Assembly (NCBI GenBank): GCA_003645115.1 | Contig: QNEG01000041.1 | Span: 1 to 9,342 of the forward strand | DNA: 9,342 bases | DNA from: a bacterium | GTDB taxonomy: Bacteria; UBP14; UBA6098; B30-G16 | Reading direction: 5' to 3' | Shown here: piece by piece, positions 1-7,037 of the stretch | How positions within the stretch are numbered: position 1 is the stretch's first letter | Layout: every line of letters starts with the position of its first letter | Notes under the pieces: generated by a model | What the model was told of the DNA's origin: nothing | The model's input: only the letters and a program-made list of their open reading frames with translations | Databases searched by the model: none | Position numbers and translations under genes: made by a program

Positions 1-644
1 GGGTTATAGATACTATATATCCACTGAATTTCGAGAAAATCGTAATTGTGGTAGGTTATCAGCGAGAGAAAGTAATGGAGCATATAAGAGCGAATCGGGA
101 TATGAGCAAGATAGAATTCGCGATGCAGGAGGAATTATTAGGCACCGCCGATGCCACCGAAAAAGCACTGCAAATATTGCCCGATATCGGGAATGTAGTA
201 GTCCTTTGCGGTGATGTCCCATTGATTCAAACAGCGACCATAAGGAAGTTGTTTAATATGCACAATTCTCGAGGTGCTTCCGCAACTATCCTGACTGCAT
301 ATACACCGGAACCCAGTGGATATGGCAGAATAATCCGAAATTCACAGGGAGAGGTGGAAGCGATAGTCGAACACCGTGATGCCACCGAGGAACAACTTCA
401 AATTAAAGAAATCAATTCGGGAACCTATATATTCGATATCCAAGAATTATTAAAATATCTACGCGGTATAAATGATGAAAATGTGCAGAGAGAATTTTAT
501 TTGACCGATATTATCCATTTGTTAGTTAAAGATGGGAAAAAAGTTTGTGCGATGAGTATCGATAATTTCTGGGAGGTGGAAGGAGTTAATTCAAAAAAGC
601 AGTTGGAAAGACTGGAAAAATATATTCAAGAAGAGGCGATGTAA
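1..644 (+). CDS. glmU: GlmU-type UDP-N-acetylglucosamine pyrophosphorylase, uridyltransferase domain only (5' partial)
   Basis: The enzyme couples UTP and GlcNAc-1-phosphate to UDP-GlcNAc for peptidoglycan and surface glycan synthesis in the cytosol. The frame is open to the left edge (first full codon at 3) and gives 213 residues. About 45 N-terminal residues, including the expected LAAGxGTRM loop, lie outside. Visible GlmU motifs in order are VVVGYQ, a QEELLGTADA stretch (uracil-binding LGTxHA loop, with Asp where His is usual), CGDVPLI (metal-binding Asp), PSGYGRI, AIVEHRDA, KEINSGTY and FWEVEGVNSKKQLERLE. These align along the whole pyrophosphorylase domain of E. coli GlmU from memory. 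The protein then ends with a short helix and TAA. The left-handed beta-helix acetyltransferase domain of normal bifunctional GlmU (about 450 residues) is absent, and the next gene begins two bases later, so this is not a truncation by the window. A related sugar-1-phosphate nucleotidyltransferase is possible but less likely, given the EVEGVN and EHKDA-type signatures. Confidence 0.9.
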   Translation, partial: VIDTIYPLNFEKIVIVVGYQREKVMEHIRANRDMSKIEFAMQEELLGTADATEKALQILPDIGNVVVLCGDVPLIQTATIRKLFNMHNSRGASATILTAYTPEPSGYGRIIRNSQGEVEAIVEHRDATEEQLQIKEINSGTYIFDIQELLKYLRGINDENVQREFYLTDIIHLLVKDGKKVCAMSIDNFWEVEGVNSKKQLERLEKYIQEEAM

Positions 645-646
645 TT

Positions 647-1549
647 ATGAATATGAGAGCGGAAAATCACAATTGCGAGAAAAAATTCAGGCGAGCAATC
701 GAATTATTATCTCGAGGAAAACTGGAGGAAGCCGAAATAGAACTGACGGCAGTATTATCGGTGGAATCGGATAAGGTCGATGCATTATCCAGTCTGGCGC
801 TTATTAAAATTTATATGGCGAATTATCAGGAAGCAATTTCTCTGTTGGGTGAGGCTATTCGATTGAACCCAGAGATTGCAAGAATTCATTTCCTGATGTC
901 TCTGGCATTGGCAAAATTGCATCGGCTGGATGAAGCAGAGCAATTTTTCCTTTCGGGTATCGAATTAGACCCACACGATGATGCAATCCCACGATTCCAA
1001 TCCGCTATCGCTATGGAGAAAGGAAATATAGATAAGGCATTGATGGAACTTTCATCATATGTGCTTGAAAACCCAGAACAAACCTGGGATGTATGGAATG
1101 AACTGGGAACATTATATTATATGGACCAGCAGTTCGAATATGCAAAGCAATCATTTTCGCAATCGATTCGTTCTGCCGCCAGTATGGGATTGAATATCCC
1201 GTTCGTTCATTATAATCTGGGATTATGCTTTAATGCTGCCGGAAAGTATGATGATGCAAAGGAACAATTTAGTATCGCATTGGAACTGGATTCGCAGCTG
1301 GCACCAGCCTGGTCGGCTTTGGGAATTCTGGTCGCTGCCGAAGGCGAATATGAAAAAGCAATCGATTATATTAACCATTCTATCGAATTAGAACCCGAAG
1401 TTCCATCACATTGGATAGCGATGGGGCAGGTATATGAATTATTTGGTGATAAGCAGTCCGCAACGCACTATTTCACTCAAGCTTATCGAGCGTATCGGTC
1501 GTATTTCCCCGATTCCAATGTTCCCGAGGGTTCTGGTGGTCAGGCATAA
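647..1549 (+). CDS. TPR-repeat protein, cytoplasmic
   Basis: This 300-residue protein has no signal peptide or membrane segment. It is built almost entirely of tetratricopeptide repeats, which are helix-turn-helix units that form a scaffold for protein binding. By eye there are about eight units of roughly 34 residues, at about 11-44, 45-78, 79-112, 113-146, 147-185 (longer and looser), 186-219, 220-253 and 254-287. The typical signatures are seen in YQEAISLLGEAIRLNP, YDDAKEQFSIALELD and YEKAIDYINHSIELEP. The C-terminus is a short Gly/Ser-rich tail. The start is the first ATG, two bases after the glmU stop; a second ATG at 653 would change the product by two residues. A weak AGAGG at 632-636 lies within the end of glmU. 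The spacing implies one transcript and likely translational coupling. No catalytic domain is visible, so its partner and function are unknown. Confidence 0.88.
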   Translation: MNMRAENHNCEKKFRRAIELLSRGKLEEAEIELTAVLSVESDKVDALSSLALIKIYMANYQEAISLLGEAIRLNPEIARIHFLMSLALAKLHRLDEAEQFFLSGIELDPHDDAIPRFQSAIAMEKGNIDKALMELSSYVLENPEQTWDVWNELGTLYYMDQQFEYAKQSFSQSIRSAASMGLNIPFVHYNLGLCFNAAGKYDDAKEQFSIALELDSQLAPAWSALGILVAAEGEYEKAIDYINHSIELEPEVPSHWIAMGQVYELFGDKQSATHYFTQAYRAYRSYFPDSNVPEGSGGQA

Positions 1550-1631
1550 ATAAATTATTTGAATTGTTATATTATTCCTTGACACGATGACAGATACAAA
1601 TTTTTTTGTAAAATGACAGAAATTAAACCAC
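1550..1631 (+). promoter_or_regulatory. Intergenic region with probable promoter/operator of the BNR protein gene
   Basis: This is the gap between the TPR stop and the Shine-Dalgarno of the next gene. It has a TTGACA at 1579-1584, but the nearest TAAAAT (1609-1614) is 24 bp away, which is too far for a standard sigma-70 pair. Two copies of ATGACAGA (1587-1594 and 1613-1620) flank an inverted repeat TACAAA-TTTT-TTTGTA (1595-1610). No terminator hairpin for the upstream operon is evident. A promoter is likely because the downstream gene has its own leader and strong ribosome site, but the exact elements are not resolved. Confidence 0.35.
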
Positions 1632-1637
1632 AGGAGG
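1632..1637 (+). promoter_or_regulatory. Ribosome binding site AGGAGG
   Basis: A perfect anti-Shine-Dalgarno match, seven bases before the ATG at 1645, fixes the start of the BNR-repeat protein. The TPR gene and hypF in this window lack an equally good site. Confidence 0.85.
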
Positions 1638-1644
1638 TATTATT

Positions 1645-3951
1645 ATGAGACGATGTATTTGGTCGATTGTGATTGTGGCGATTTTATGTGTGGCAGGTGC
1701 GGATGATGTTTATCAGCATAAACCGGATATTCTCTCTATTGAAAGGGCTTATCGTGCATTGAAAGTCCTTCCAAATGTCAGCAAACCGATTGGGACATCT
1801 AAATCCGCAACTTTGGAATATCCACAATATCTGGGTGCGAATATCGATACAGTCGGATACACATATTATGATATGCAACATAATTATACTTGTGGAAGAA
1901 ATATCGCAGTGGATGAAGCTGGTGGAGTCCATATCGTATGGATGTGGGCAGAGGATGCCACTTTTGGGACCAGAAATATTAAATATAATTATATCAGTCC
2001 CGAGGATATGTTGCTTTCCCCACCTGATATGGCAGGTAATGCAGAAAGTTCTGACCGTGGTGGATACACCACTATCGCTCTAACTAAATTACCAGCTTTA
2101 TTTGACACATCTGCTGCTGAAATAGAAGTTCCAGTGGTAGCTTTTCATGGGGTATATAATTCTCTGGGTTCTGAATCACACACCGATATTGTCTGGGATG
2201 GATATTATCGAATACTTGGTGAGGGTGCGCGAGGTTCTTTCGGCGGAACAGAATCTGGTTCCAGTTTGCCCGGCGCAGGTTCTATGCCTAATTGGGCTTA
2301 CAGTAATTCCGAACAGTATGAGGATTATATCCCCGAGCATCTGGATTGTCCCACTGTCCTGGATATTCAAGCTATATGGCCTGTGGTAGAAGCTGATGAT
2401 GAGGGTAATATTTATTTAGCTTCCACTCCATATGTTGCCGATACTATTTGTGGAACCGGAATCCCCGACTGGATTGTGTTCCATTCTGGATCACCTGTTT
2501 ATGATGCATCCGATTGGATTCAATATTATGAATTTTCCGAACCGCTACTTCTGGATATGCAAAATGGTATTAATGTCGATTTGGCAATCGATAGGAACAG
2601 CGGAGAACTCGCCGCTATTTATAATTATGTAAATAGCGAAGAAAGTGTGGATTGTCCCGATTCACTCTGGGGCAGTTTCTATTCGATGGACTTGTTCTAT
2701 AGAATTACCACTGATGGTGGAGTTACCTGGAGCGAAAGACAGGGAATTATCGAGTATAACGATGAACTCCCTACAATAGATGATTTGGATACTCTTATCG
2801 ACCCGGGTGTCTATTATGATACTCTTCCAGGGGGAGATACTATTTATTTTGCCAAGGCAGATACTCAATTGGTCGCATATATCCCCTGGTGGCCCACATC
2901 GGTTAGTGGAATATATGATGAAAATGGAGTCCTTCATGTGGCATTTCAAGCTTGGATGTTCGTTTATGGCGAGGATAACCCATTCGAGGAGGACCCTTGC
3001 TATGCTTATGTCCGACTGGGAACAGCGATACTTTACTGGAATAGTGCCGATAGAGAAATTGTCCCTATCTCCAGATATGCTTCGGGTAATCCATCATATA
3101 TAACGGATACCGATGGTAGTTCTGTTCTGGCATATCGTCATTCTATCGACCCATCTATCGGTATCGATGATGAGGGCAATTTGTTTATCGTATGGGAACA
3201 ATGCTTCAATCTGAGCTATGACTTTTTTGAATCGGATACTTTCCTACAATGGGTTTATGCACACGAAGGAACTTTAACCACCGAGGAATACGAAGAATAT
3301 TCCGCATGGGTAGAGTCGGTTTATGTTCCCACAGAGGGATATCTCGATGTTAGCGCTGGTGGTGTGGCAAATGAGGATATTTATGGCGTAGCATCACGAG
3401 ATGGCGGGAATTCCTGGGGCACACCATATAATATCTCGCAGACCTATTCCCCTGGATGCGCAGCTGGAGAGTGCCTGTCGGAATTAAATATTACACTGGC
3501 AGAGCGAGTAGATGATGAATTGCATATATTTGCAGTCCTCGACCTGGATGCGGGTGAGAATTTGCGTGATGTCGGCGAGGTTACTGAAAATCCGATTATT
3601 CATATTCCCATTCCCAAGGATAGTTTGCTAATGCGCGCTCCCGATGCTATTAGGGAAGCTCGTTCCGATAAACCGCAGAATATCGCTATCGGTGCGTATC
3701 CTAATCCGTTCAATGCTAATGCTAATATAGTTTGGTCATCGCCTGTCAATGGAAACGGAAAAGTAGAAATTTTGGATATTACTGGAAGAGTGATTAACAC
3801 ACTTTACAATGGATTCATAACTTCTGGTTCACACACTACAGTGTGGGATGGCACCGATAATTCTGGAAATCCTGTCCCTACTGGAACTTATATGTGCCGA
3901 GTTAAAGTCGGTGATGATATAGCTACATCCAGAATTACTCTGGTGAAGTAA
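1645..3951 (+). CDS. Secreted BNR/Asp-box repeat protein with FlgD-like type IX sorting tail
   Basis: A 768-residue exported protein. Residues 1-19 form a Sec signal peptide (MRRC, a hydrophobic core, then AGA before DD). The middle holds features of a sialidase-type beta-propeller. Two Asp-box (BNR) motifs are clear: TTDGGVTW at about 355-362 and SRDGGNSW at 584-591. Four strand-turn segments of the form D-D/E-x-G-x-hydrophobic-H/Y/F-hydrophobic occur at about 89-99, 250-260, 424-434 and 507-517. The tail, about 680-768, begins with YPNPFNANANI, has LDITGRVI, then WDGTDNSGNPVPTGTY, and ends RITLVK. This is the FlgD-Ig/Por sorting domain that directs cargo through type IX secretion in FCB bacteria. 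Asp-box proteins include sialidases, but no sialidase FRIP motif or catalytic set is visible, so no enzyme activity is assigned. The start follows a strong AGGAGG. The gene is probably monocistronic, with a terminator downstream and a convergent neighbour. Confidence 0.85.
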   Translation: MRRCIWSIVIVAILCVAGADDVYQHKPDILSIERAYRALKVLPNVSKPIGTSKSATLEYPQYLGANIDTVGYTYYDMQHNYTCGRNIAVDEAGGVHIVWMWAEDATFGTRNIKYNYISPEDMLLSPPDMAGNAESSDRGGYTTIALTKLPALFDTSAAEIEVPVVAFHGVYNSLGSESHTDIVWDGYYRILGEGARGSFGGTESGSSLPGAGSMPNWAYSNSEQYEDYIPEHLDCPTVLDIQAIWPVVEADDEGNIYLASTPYVADTICGTGIPDWIVFHSGSPVYDASDWIQYYEFSEPLLLDMQNGINVDLAIDRNSGELAAIYNYVNSEESVDCPDSLWGSFYSMDLFYRITTDGGVTWSERQGIIEYNDELPTIDDLDTLIDPGVYYDTLPGGDTIYFAKADTQLVAYIPWWPTSVSGIYDENGVLHVAFQAWMFVYGEDNPFEEDPCYAYVRLGTAILYWNSADREIVPISRYASGNPSYITDTDGSSVLAYRHSIDPSIGIDDEGNLFIVWEQCFNLSYDFFESDTFLQWVYAHEGTLTTEEYEEYSAWVESVYVPTEGYLDVSAGGVANEDIYGVASRDGGNSWGTPYNISQTYSPGCAAGECLSELNITLAERVDDELHIFAVLDLDAGENLRDVGEVTENPIIHIPIPKDSLLMRAPDAIREARSDKPQNIAIGAYPNPFNANANIVWSSPVNGNGKVEILDITGRVINTLYNGFITSGSHTTVWDGTDNSGNPVPTGTYMCRVKVGDDIATSRITLVK

Positions 3952-3962
3952 TTGTTTACTTC
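3945..3962 (+). other. Small hairpin overlapping the stop codon of the BNR protein gene
   Basis: GAAGTAA at 3945-3951 can pair with TTACTTC at 3956-3962 across a four-base loop, and the TAA stop is inside the 5' arm. It lies 16 bases before the terminator hairpin and has no U-tract of its own. It may only be an mRNA 3'-end structure or chance. Confidence 0.3.
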
Positions 3963-3978
3963 GCTTCGAGAAAATTAT

Positions 3979-4020
3979 AACCCCGGGGTTCTGATTATCG
4001 GAATCGCCGGGGTTTTATTT
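3979..4020 (+). terminator. Rho-independent terminator after the BNR protein gene
   Basis: AACCCCGG at 3979-3986 pairs with CCGGGGTT at 4007-4014, with an inner GATT/AATC stem (3993-3996 with 4002-4005), and is followed by TTATTT. It starts 27 bases after the stop at 3951. The 5' arm is also part of a 12-bp palindrome AACCCCGGGGTT (3979-3990), so an alternative smaller hairpin is possible. On the minus strand the hairpin is followed by a weaker ATAATTTTC run. It could also stop transcripts from the convergent gene, although that stop codon is about 320 bases away. Confidence 0.8.
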
Positions 4021-4332
4021 GATTATAACATAACCATATTCACGCATTCATCTGTGTTCATCGGTGGTGAATCGATGTGTTTATTGTAATAATAATTGCC
4101 TGAACCACGGAACCTGTCCTTTTGTCCGCTCGGGAACGGAATTCAATAGATTAAGCAGATTAAATGAATTAACCTATAACTTTGGAAGAAAGTAGAGCGT
4201 TTCCCTCTTTTGTGTGTCGCGGCGCAGAGCAGTGGAACGAGAATAATGACCAGAATTGCGATATTTTCACCAAGCAAGATGTAAACAGAGAAATGAATTT
4301 GTCGGTGCATCATAGAAATGCAGTCCTCGACA
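4021..4332. other. Convergent intergenic region with degenerate short repeats, no gene seen
   Basis: This is the rest of the space between the two convergent secreted-protein genes. I see no open frame with a recognisable product and no tRNA. It contains two near-identical 10-bp units, TTCATCTGTG then TTCATCGGTG (4047-4066), an ACCACGGA-containing stretch at 4101-4115, and a doubled AGATTAA (4148-4154, 4157-4163) inside an AATTCA/TGAATT inverted pair (4140-4145, 4165-4170). A small TGCAT/ATGCA hairpin at 4306-4322 has no U-tract. No clear terminator for the minus-strand gene was found close to its stop. Confidence 0.5.
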
Positions 4333-7026
4333 CTATTTAATCAACAATGCCTTGCGTAGGATATTAGCATTCCCACAATCGATATTGATAAAATAAATTC
4401 CAGAGTCGCAATTATCCAGTCGGATATTGATGATATTCTTTCCCGAACAAAGATTTCTGCTAAATTTGGAAAGAACTCGACCGGAAATATCCATTATCTC
4501 GATTTCTGTCATAATATTTTCCGCAGAATTAATCACGATTTGCGCGCTGGAATTGAATGGATTAGGCGATACTCGACCGATATCGAGAACTTGTGGTTTG
4601 GTATCGTTTATTCCCACATCTTCAAAATATATCCTTTTAGTATGCCAGCCCAAGCTCTCGTCGAATTCGCCATCGGGGATAACCAATAGTCCATCTTCCA
4701 ATGGGTAGATATAGATATCCACCCACTCTGCTTCGTCATTGCTGACCGCGATAAGTGTGCAAACTCCCTCATAGAAATACGGAGTATAAGGACCACCATA
4801 TATCATCGAATTATTATCGATTTCCTCTTCCCAGTTGAAATAAAAGGACAAATTAATAGCTGGACAGGGTTCGCCCATATAATCGACAGCAGAAATCTCT
4901 AGAGTGTATGATGAATCCAATTCCAGTGTTTCCGGACATTCAATTATCAGTTTTGCCGAGGTTATCACCATATTCCCCATCTCGATAAGACTTTCGTGGC
5001 TGAATGTGATATACACAGTTTCGGGTTCGGAGTTATAGAATGACAGGAGACCGATTCCATTTTCTATTTCGAGAGTAGTTGGACACACCACAGAGCCATC
5101 ATCATCGGGTTCGTCCACGATTACATCCACTTCACCAGAGAATGATGATGACACTCCAGAAATAGTCGCCACATAAACTATTAATTCTCTGCCCTCGCCG
5201 GCGAGAATATTTTCCACATCATCGGGCACTATCATAGGTGCGCCACCAGAACCGGTTGGTGATATGAAATGCAATGTCGCCGATGGTGGTGATACCAATT
5301 CCCCGACTATATCCAATGTAACATCCTCCTCGTAATCATCGTAAACATAGATAGCACCGTGTCCATTTTCAATTTCCACGGATGAAGTAGCAAATGCCGA
5401 CCCGGTGATTGATGTGGCTACAGTTCCGGAGTAAGTGGTATCCACTGCGCCAGCATCATCGACAGCGAATACATCCACTTGAAAATACATTCCGGTCTGG
5501 AAAATCCAGAATGAATTCGGTGGATATAGTGCATATTGTCCAGCATCGCTTCCCGACACTGGCAACACGCTGAATTCTATCCTCTGGGTGGGTTTCAGCA
5601 TTCCCATATCGAACATACCGCGTATCTCTGCATCGGTGAATGCCATTTCGACTTCCTCCACACTGGAGGCAGTGAGTTTCAGGGGATAAGTAGTATCATA
5701 AGGGAGCGGTTCCCATTCGCCATCGGAATAAACCATATCAGTGGCAGGGTCTATAATTTGGATACTGGTGCCCTCGTCGATATCGGGTATCAGAAAATAT
5801 TGATAATGAACACATTCGGTGGCAAATTCACCAAAATCATTCACCAGCCTGAATGATATAAGTGCAGTATCTCCCATGGCGATTGCATTTGGACCGAGAT
5901 AGAAAAATTTAGTCGGATGTGTCTCGGGGAAAAATATTATCGGAGTCCACATAGGATTTTCCACCGGTGAACCGGATACCACCGAAGGGTGAACAAAAAT
6001 TCCCAGCGAGTCAGGTTCGTCATTATTTACAGTAAATGCAGATACTCCATTGGTCAATGTTCTTTCTGCTGGGCTGATTTCTGCGGAAACAGTCCCAGTA
6101 ATATCTTTCAATTGAGCAGAAATAATTGTAGTATCGTCTTCTATATCTGGTTCTCCATCGGGAGTCATCATAATAGAGAAACAGGTAGCTGGAGCCCCGA
6201 CAGTATGTGCTAATCCATCAAATGGACCAGCCAGTAATACACAACCACCTTCGGATATGAATTCGATTGTAAATGTGTCCGGTGTTAATGTTCCATCGAT
6301 AATATCCACTGCCTCGATGGTGATAGTTTCGGCTTCGCTATTTAATGCAAACATATAAGATATTCCCCCGATAGCTGGAAGTATAACAGTATCTCCCGGT
6401 TCTTCACCAAAAAGAGAAGATATTTCCGCCGAGCCATTATCTATCGATTCTGCTATTATCCTGACTTCCACCGCAGTCCAGACAAGTGCGGTATCATAAT
6501 AAGTGGGAACTGGTAAGTTAGAAGTATCCGCTGGAAATATTTTGATGGGAAGTATCATACCATCAGAACCTACTGGCATTCTGGTGAGTCCGCTATGCCA
6601 TATCTTGACTGCACTATCACCCGATGGAGTCACATATACACCAACTGGAATAGATGGTTTCAATTCATCAGCAATATCCTCGGCATAAATCATTATAAAC
6701 TCGGCTTCCGAATTTGTAATAGCAAATCCTACCGCAGCAGTTCCAGTAACTGCTACTTCCACACTGTTTCCCAGAAGGGAATCCCGCATAATGTCATAAA
6801 ATTGTGCGGAACTATCAGGGTTCTCCTCGATTATGTTTATGCGAAAATTACCGGTATAACTATCCACTACTTCGTCGGTGGGACCATCTGGTTTTACCTC
6901 TCCGAATAGTATTCCATTTTGAGGAATATCCAATAACAATCCGCCAATATTAACATAAGTGTATCCTATATCCTGTCCGTAAATAATCACAACCAACAAA
7001 CATACACTAATCATCAGCCTTCTCAT
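4333..7026 (-). CDS. Large secreted protein with degenerate Ig-like repeats and Por-type sorting tail
   Basis: An 897-residue exported protein of unknown function. Residues 1-17 are a Sec signal peptide (MRRLM, a hydrophobic core, IYG before QD). Most of the protein is beta-rich and acidic. It carries a recurring strand signature of the type NGxGxxxFxNSEaExVxI, at about residues 100-118, 223-242, 326-347, 554-575, 656-678 and 753-775, with a weaker copy at about 447-466. The spacing is about 95-125 residues, typical of tandem bacterial Ig-like (Big/invasin-like) domains. Residues about 811-897 form a short sorting domain with SPNPFNSSAQI, MDISGRVL, SGIYFINI and a final KALLIK, as in type IX cargo. 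No catalytic motif is visible, so a surface or adhesin-like structural role is only inferred. The ATG at 7026 has AGGAGG five bases upstream. It is convergent with the BNR protein and divergent from hypF. Confidence 0.85.
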   Translation of the reverse strand: MRRLMISVCLLVVIIYGQDIGYTYVNIGGLLLDIPQNGILFGEVKPDGPTDEVVDSYTGNFRINIIEENPDSSAQFYDIMRDSLLGNSVEVAVTGTAAVGFAITNSEAEFIMIYAEDIADELKPSIPVGVYVTPSGDSAVKIWHSGLTRMPVGSDGMILPIKIFPADTSNLPVPTYYDTALVWTAVEVRIIAESIDNGSAEISSLFGEEPGDTVILPAIGGISYMFALNSEAETITIEAVDIIDGTLTPDTFTIEFISEGGCVLLAGPFDGLAHTVGAPATCFSIMMTPDGEPDIEDDTTIISAQLKDITGTVSAEISPAERTLTNGVSAFTVNNDEPDSLGIFVHPSVVSGSPVENPMWTPIIFFPETHPTKFFYLGPNAIAMGDTALISFRLVNDFGEFATECVHYQYFLIPDIDEGTSIQIIDPATDMVYSDGEWEPLPYDTTYPLKLTASSVEEVEMAFTDAEIRGMFDMGMLKPTQRIEFSVLPVSGSDAGQYALYPPNSFWIFQTGMYFQVDVFAVDDAGAVDTTYSGTVATSITGSAFATSSVEIENGHGAIYVYDDYEEDVTLDIVGELVSPPSATLHFISPTGSGGAPMIVPDDVENILAGEGRELIVYVATISGVSSSFSGEVDVIVDEPDDDGSVVCPTTLEIENGIGLLSFYNSEPETVYITFSHESLIEMGNMVITSAKLIIECPETLELDSSYTLEISAVDYMGEPCPAINLSFYFNWEEEIDNNSMIYGGPYTPYFYEGVCTLIAVSNDEAEWVDIYIYPLEDGLLVIPDGEFDESLGWHTKRIYFEDVGINDTKPQVLDIGRVSPNPFNSSAQIVINSAENIMTEIEIMDISGRVLSKFSRNLCSGKNIINIRLDNCDSGIYFINIDCGNANILRKALLIK

Positions 7027-7031
7027 AGTTT

Positions 7032-7037
7032 CCTCCT
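7032..7037 (-). promoter_or_regulatory. Ribosome binding site AGGAGG for the Ig-repeat protein
   Basis: CCTCCT on the plus strand reads AGGAGG on the coding strand, five bases before the ATG at 7026. It decides the start codon and matches the site of the other secreted protein. Confidence 0.85.

Noticed and set aside
1579..1614. TTGACA with TAAAAT as a sigma-70 promoter
   Set aside because: The spacer is 24 bp, well outside 16-18 bp; kept only as part of an unresolved regulatory region.
1645..1704. Possible lipoprotein signal (Cys at residue 15) in the BNR protein
   Set aside because: The residues before Cys are A-I-L, not a lipobox with Gly/Ala/Ser at -1, and an AGA cleavage site follows.
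4306..4322. TGCAT/ATGCA hairpin near the stop of the minus-strand gene as a terminator
   Set aside because: Only five pairs and no T-run on the downstream side of the minus strand.
5536..5856. Plus-strand open frame of 106 codons
   Set aside because: Lies wholly inside the minus-strand Ig-repeat gene, with no ribosome site or recognisable protein; the opposite strand has clear domain evidence.
6595..6909. Plus-strand open frame of 104 codons
   Set aside because: Antisense to the N-terminal part of the Ig-repeat gene, with low-complexity translation; a shadow frame.
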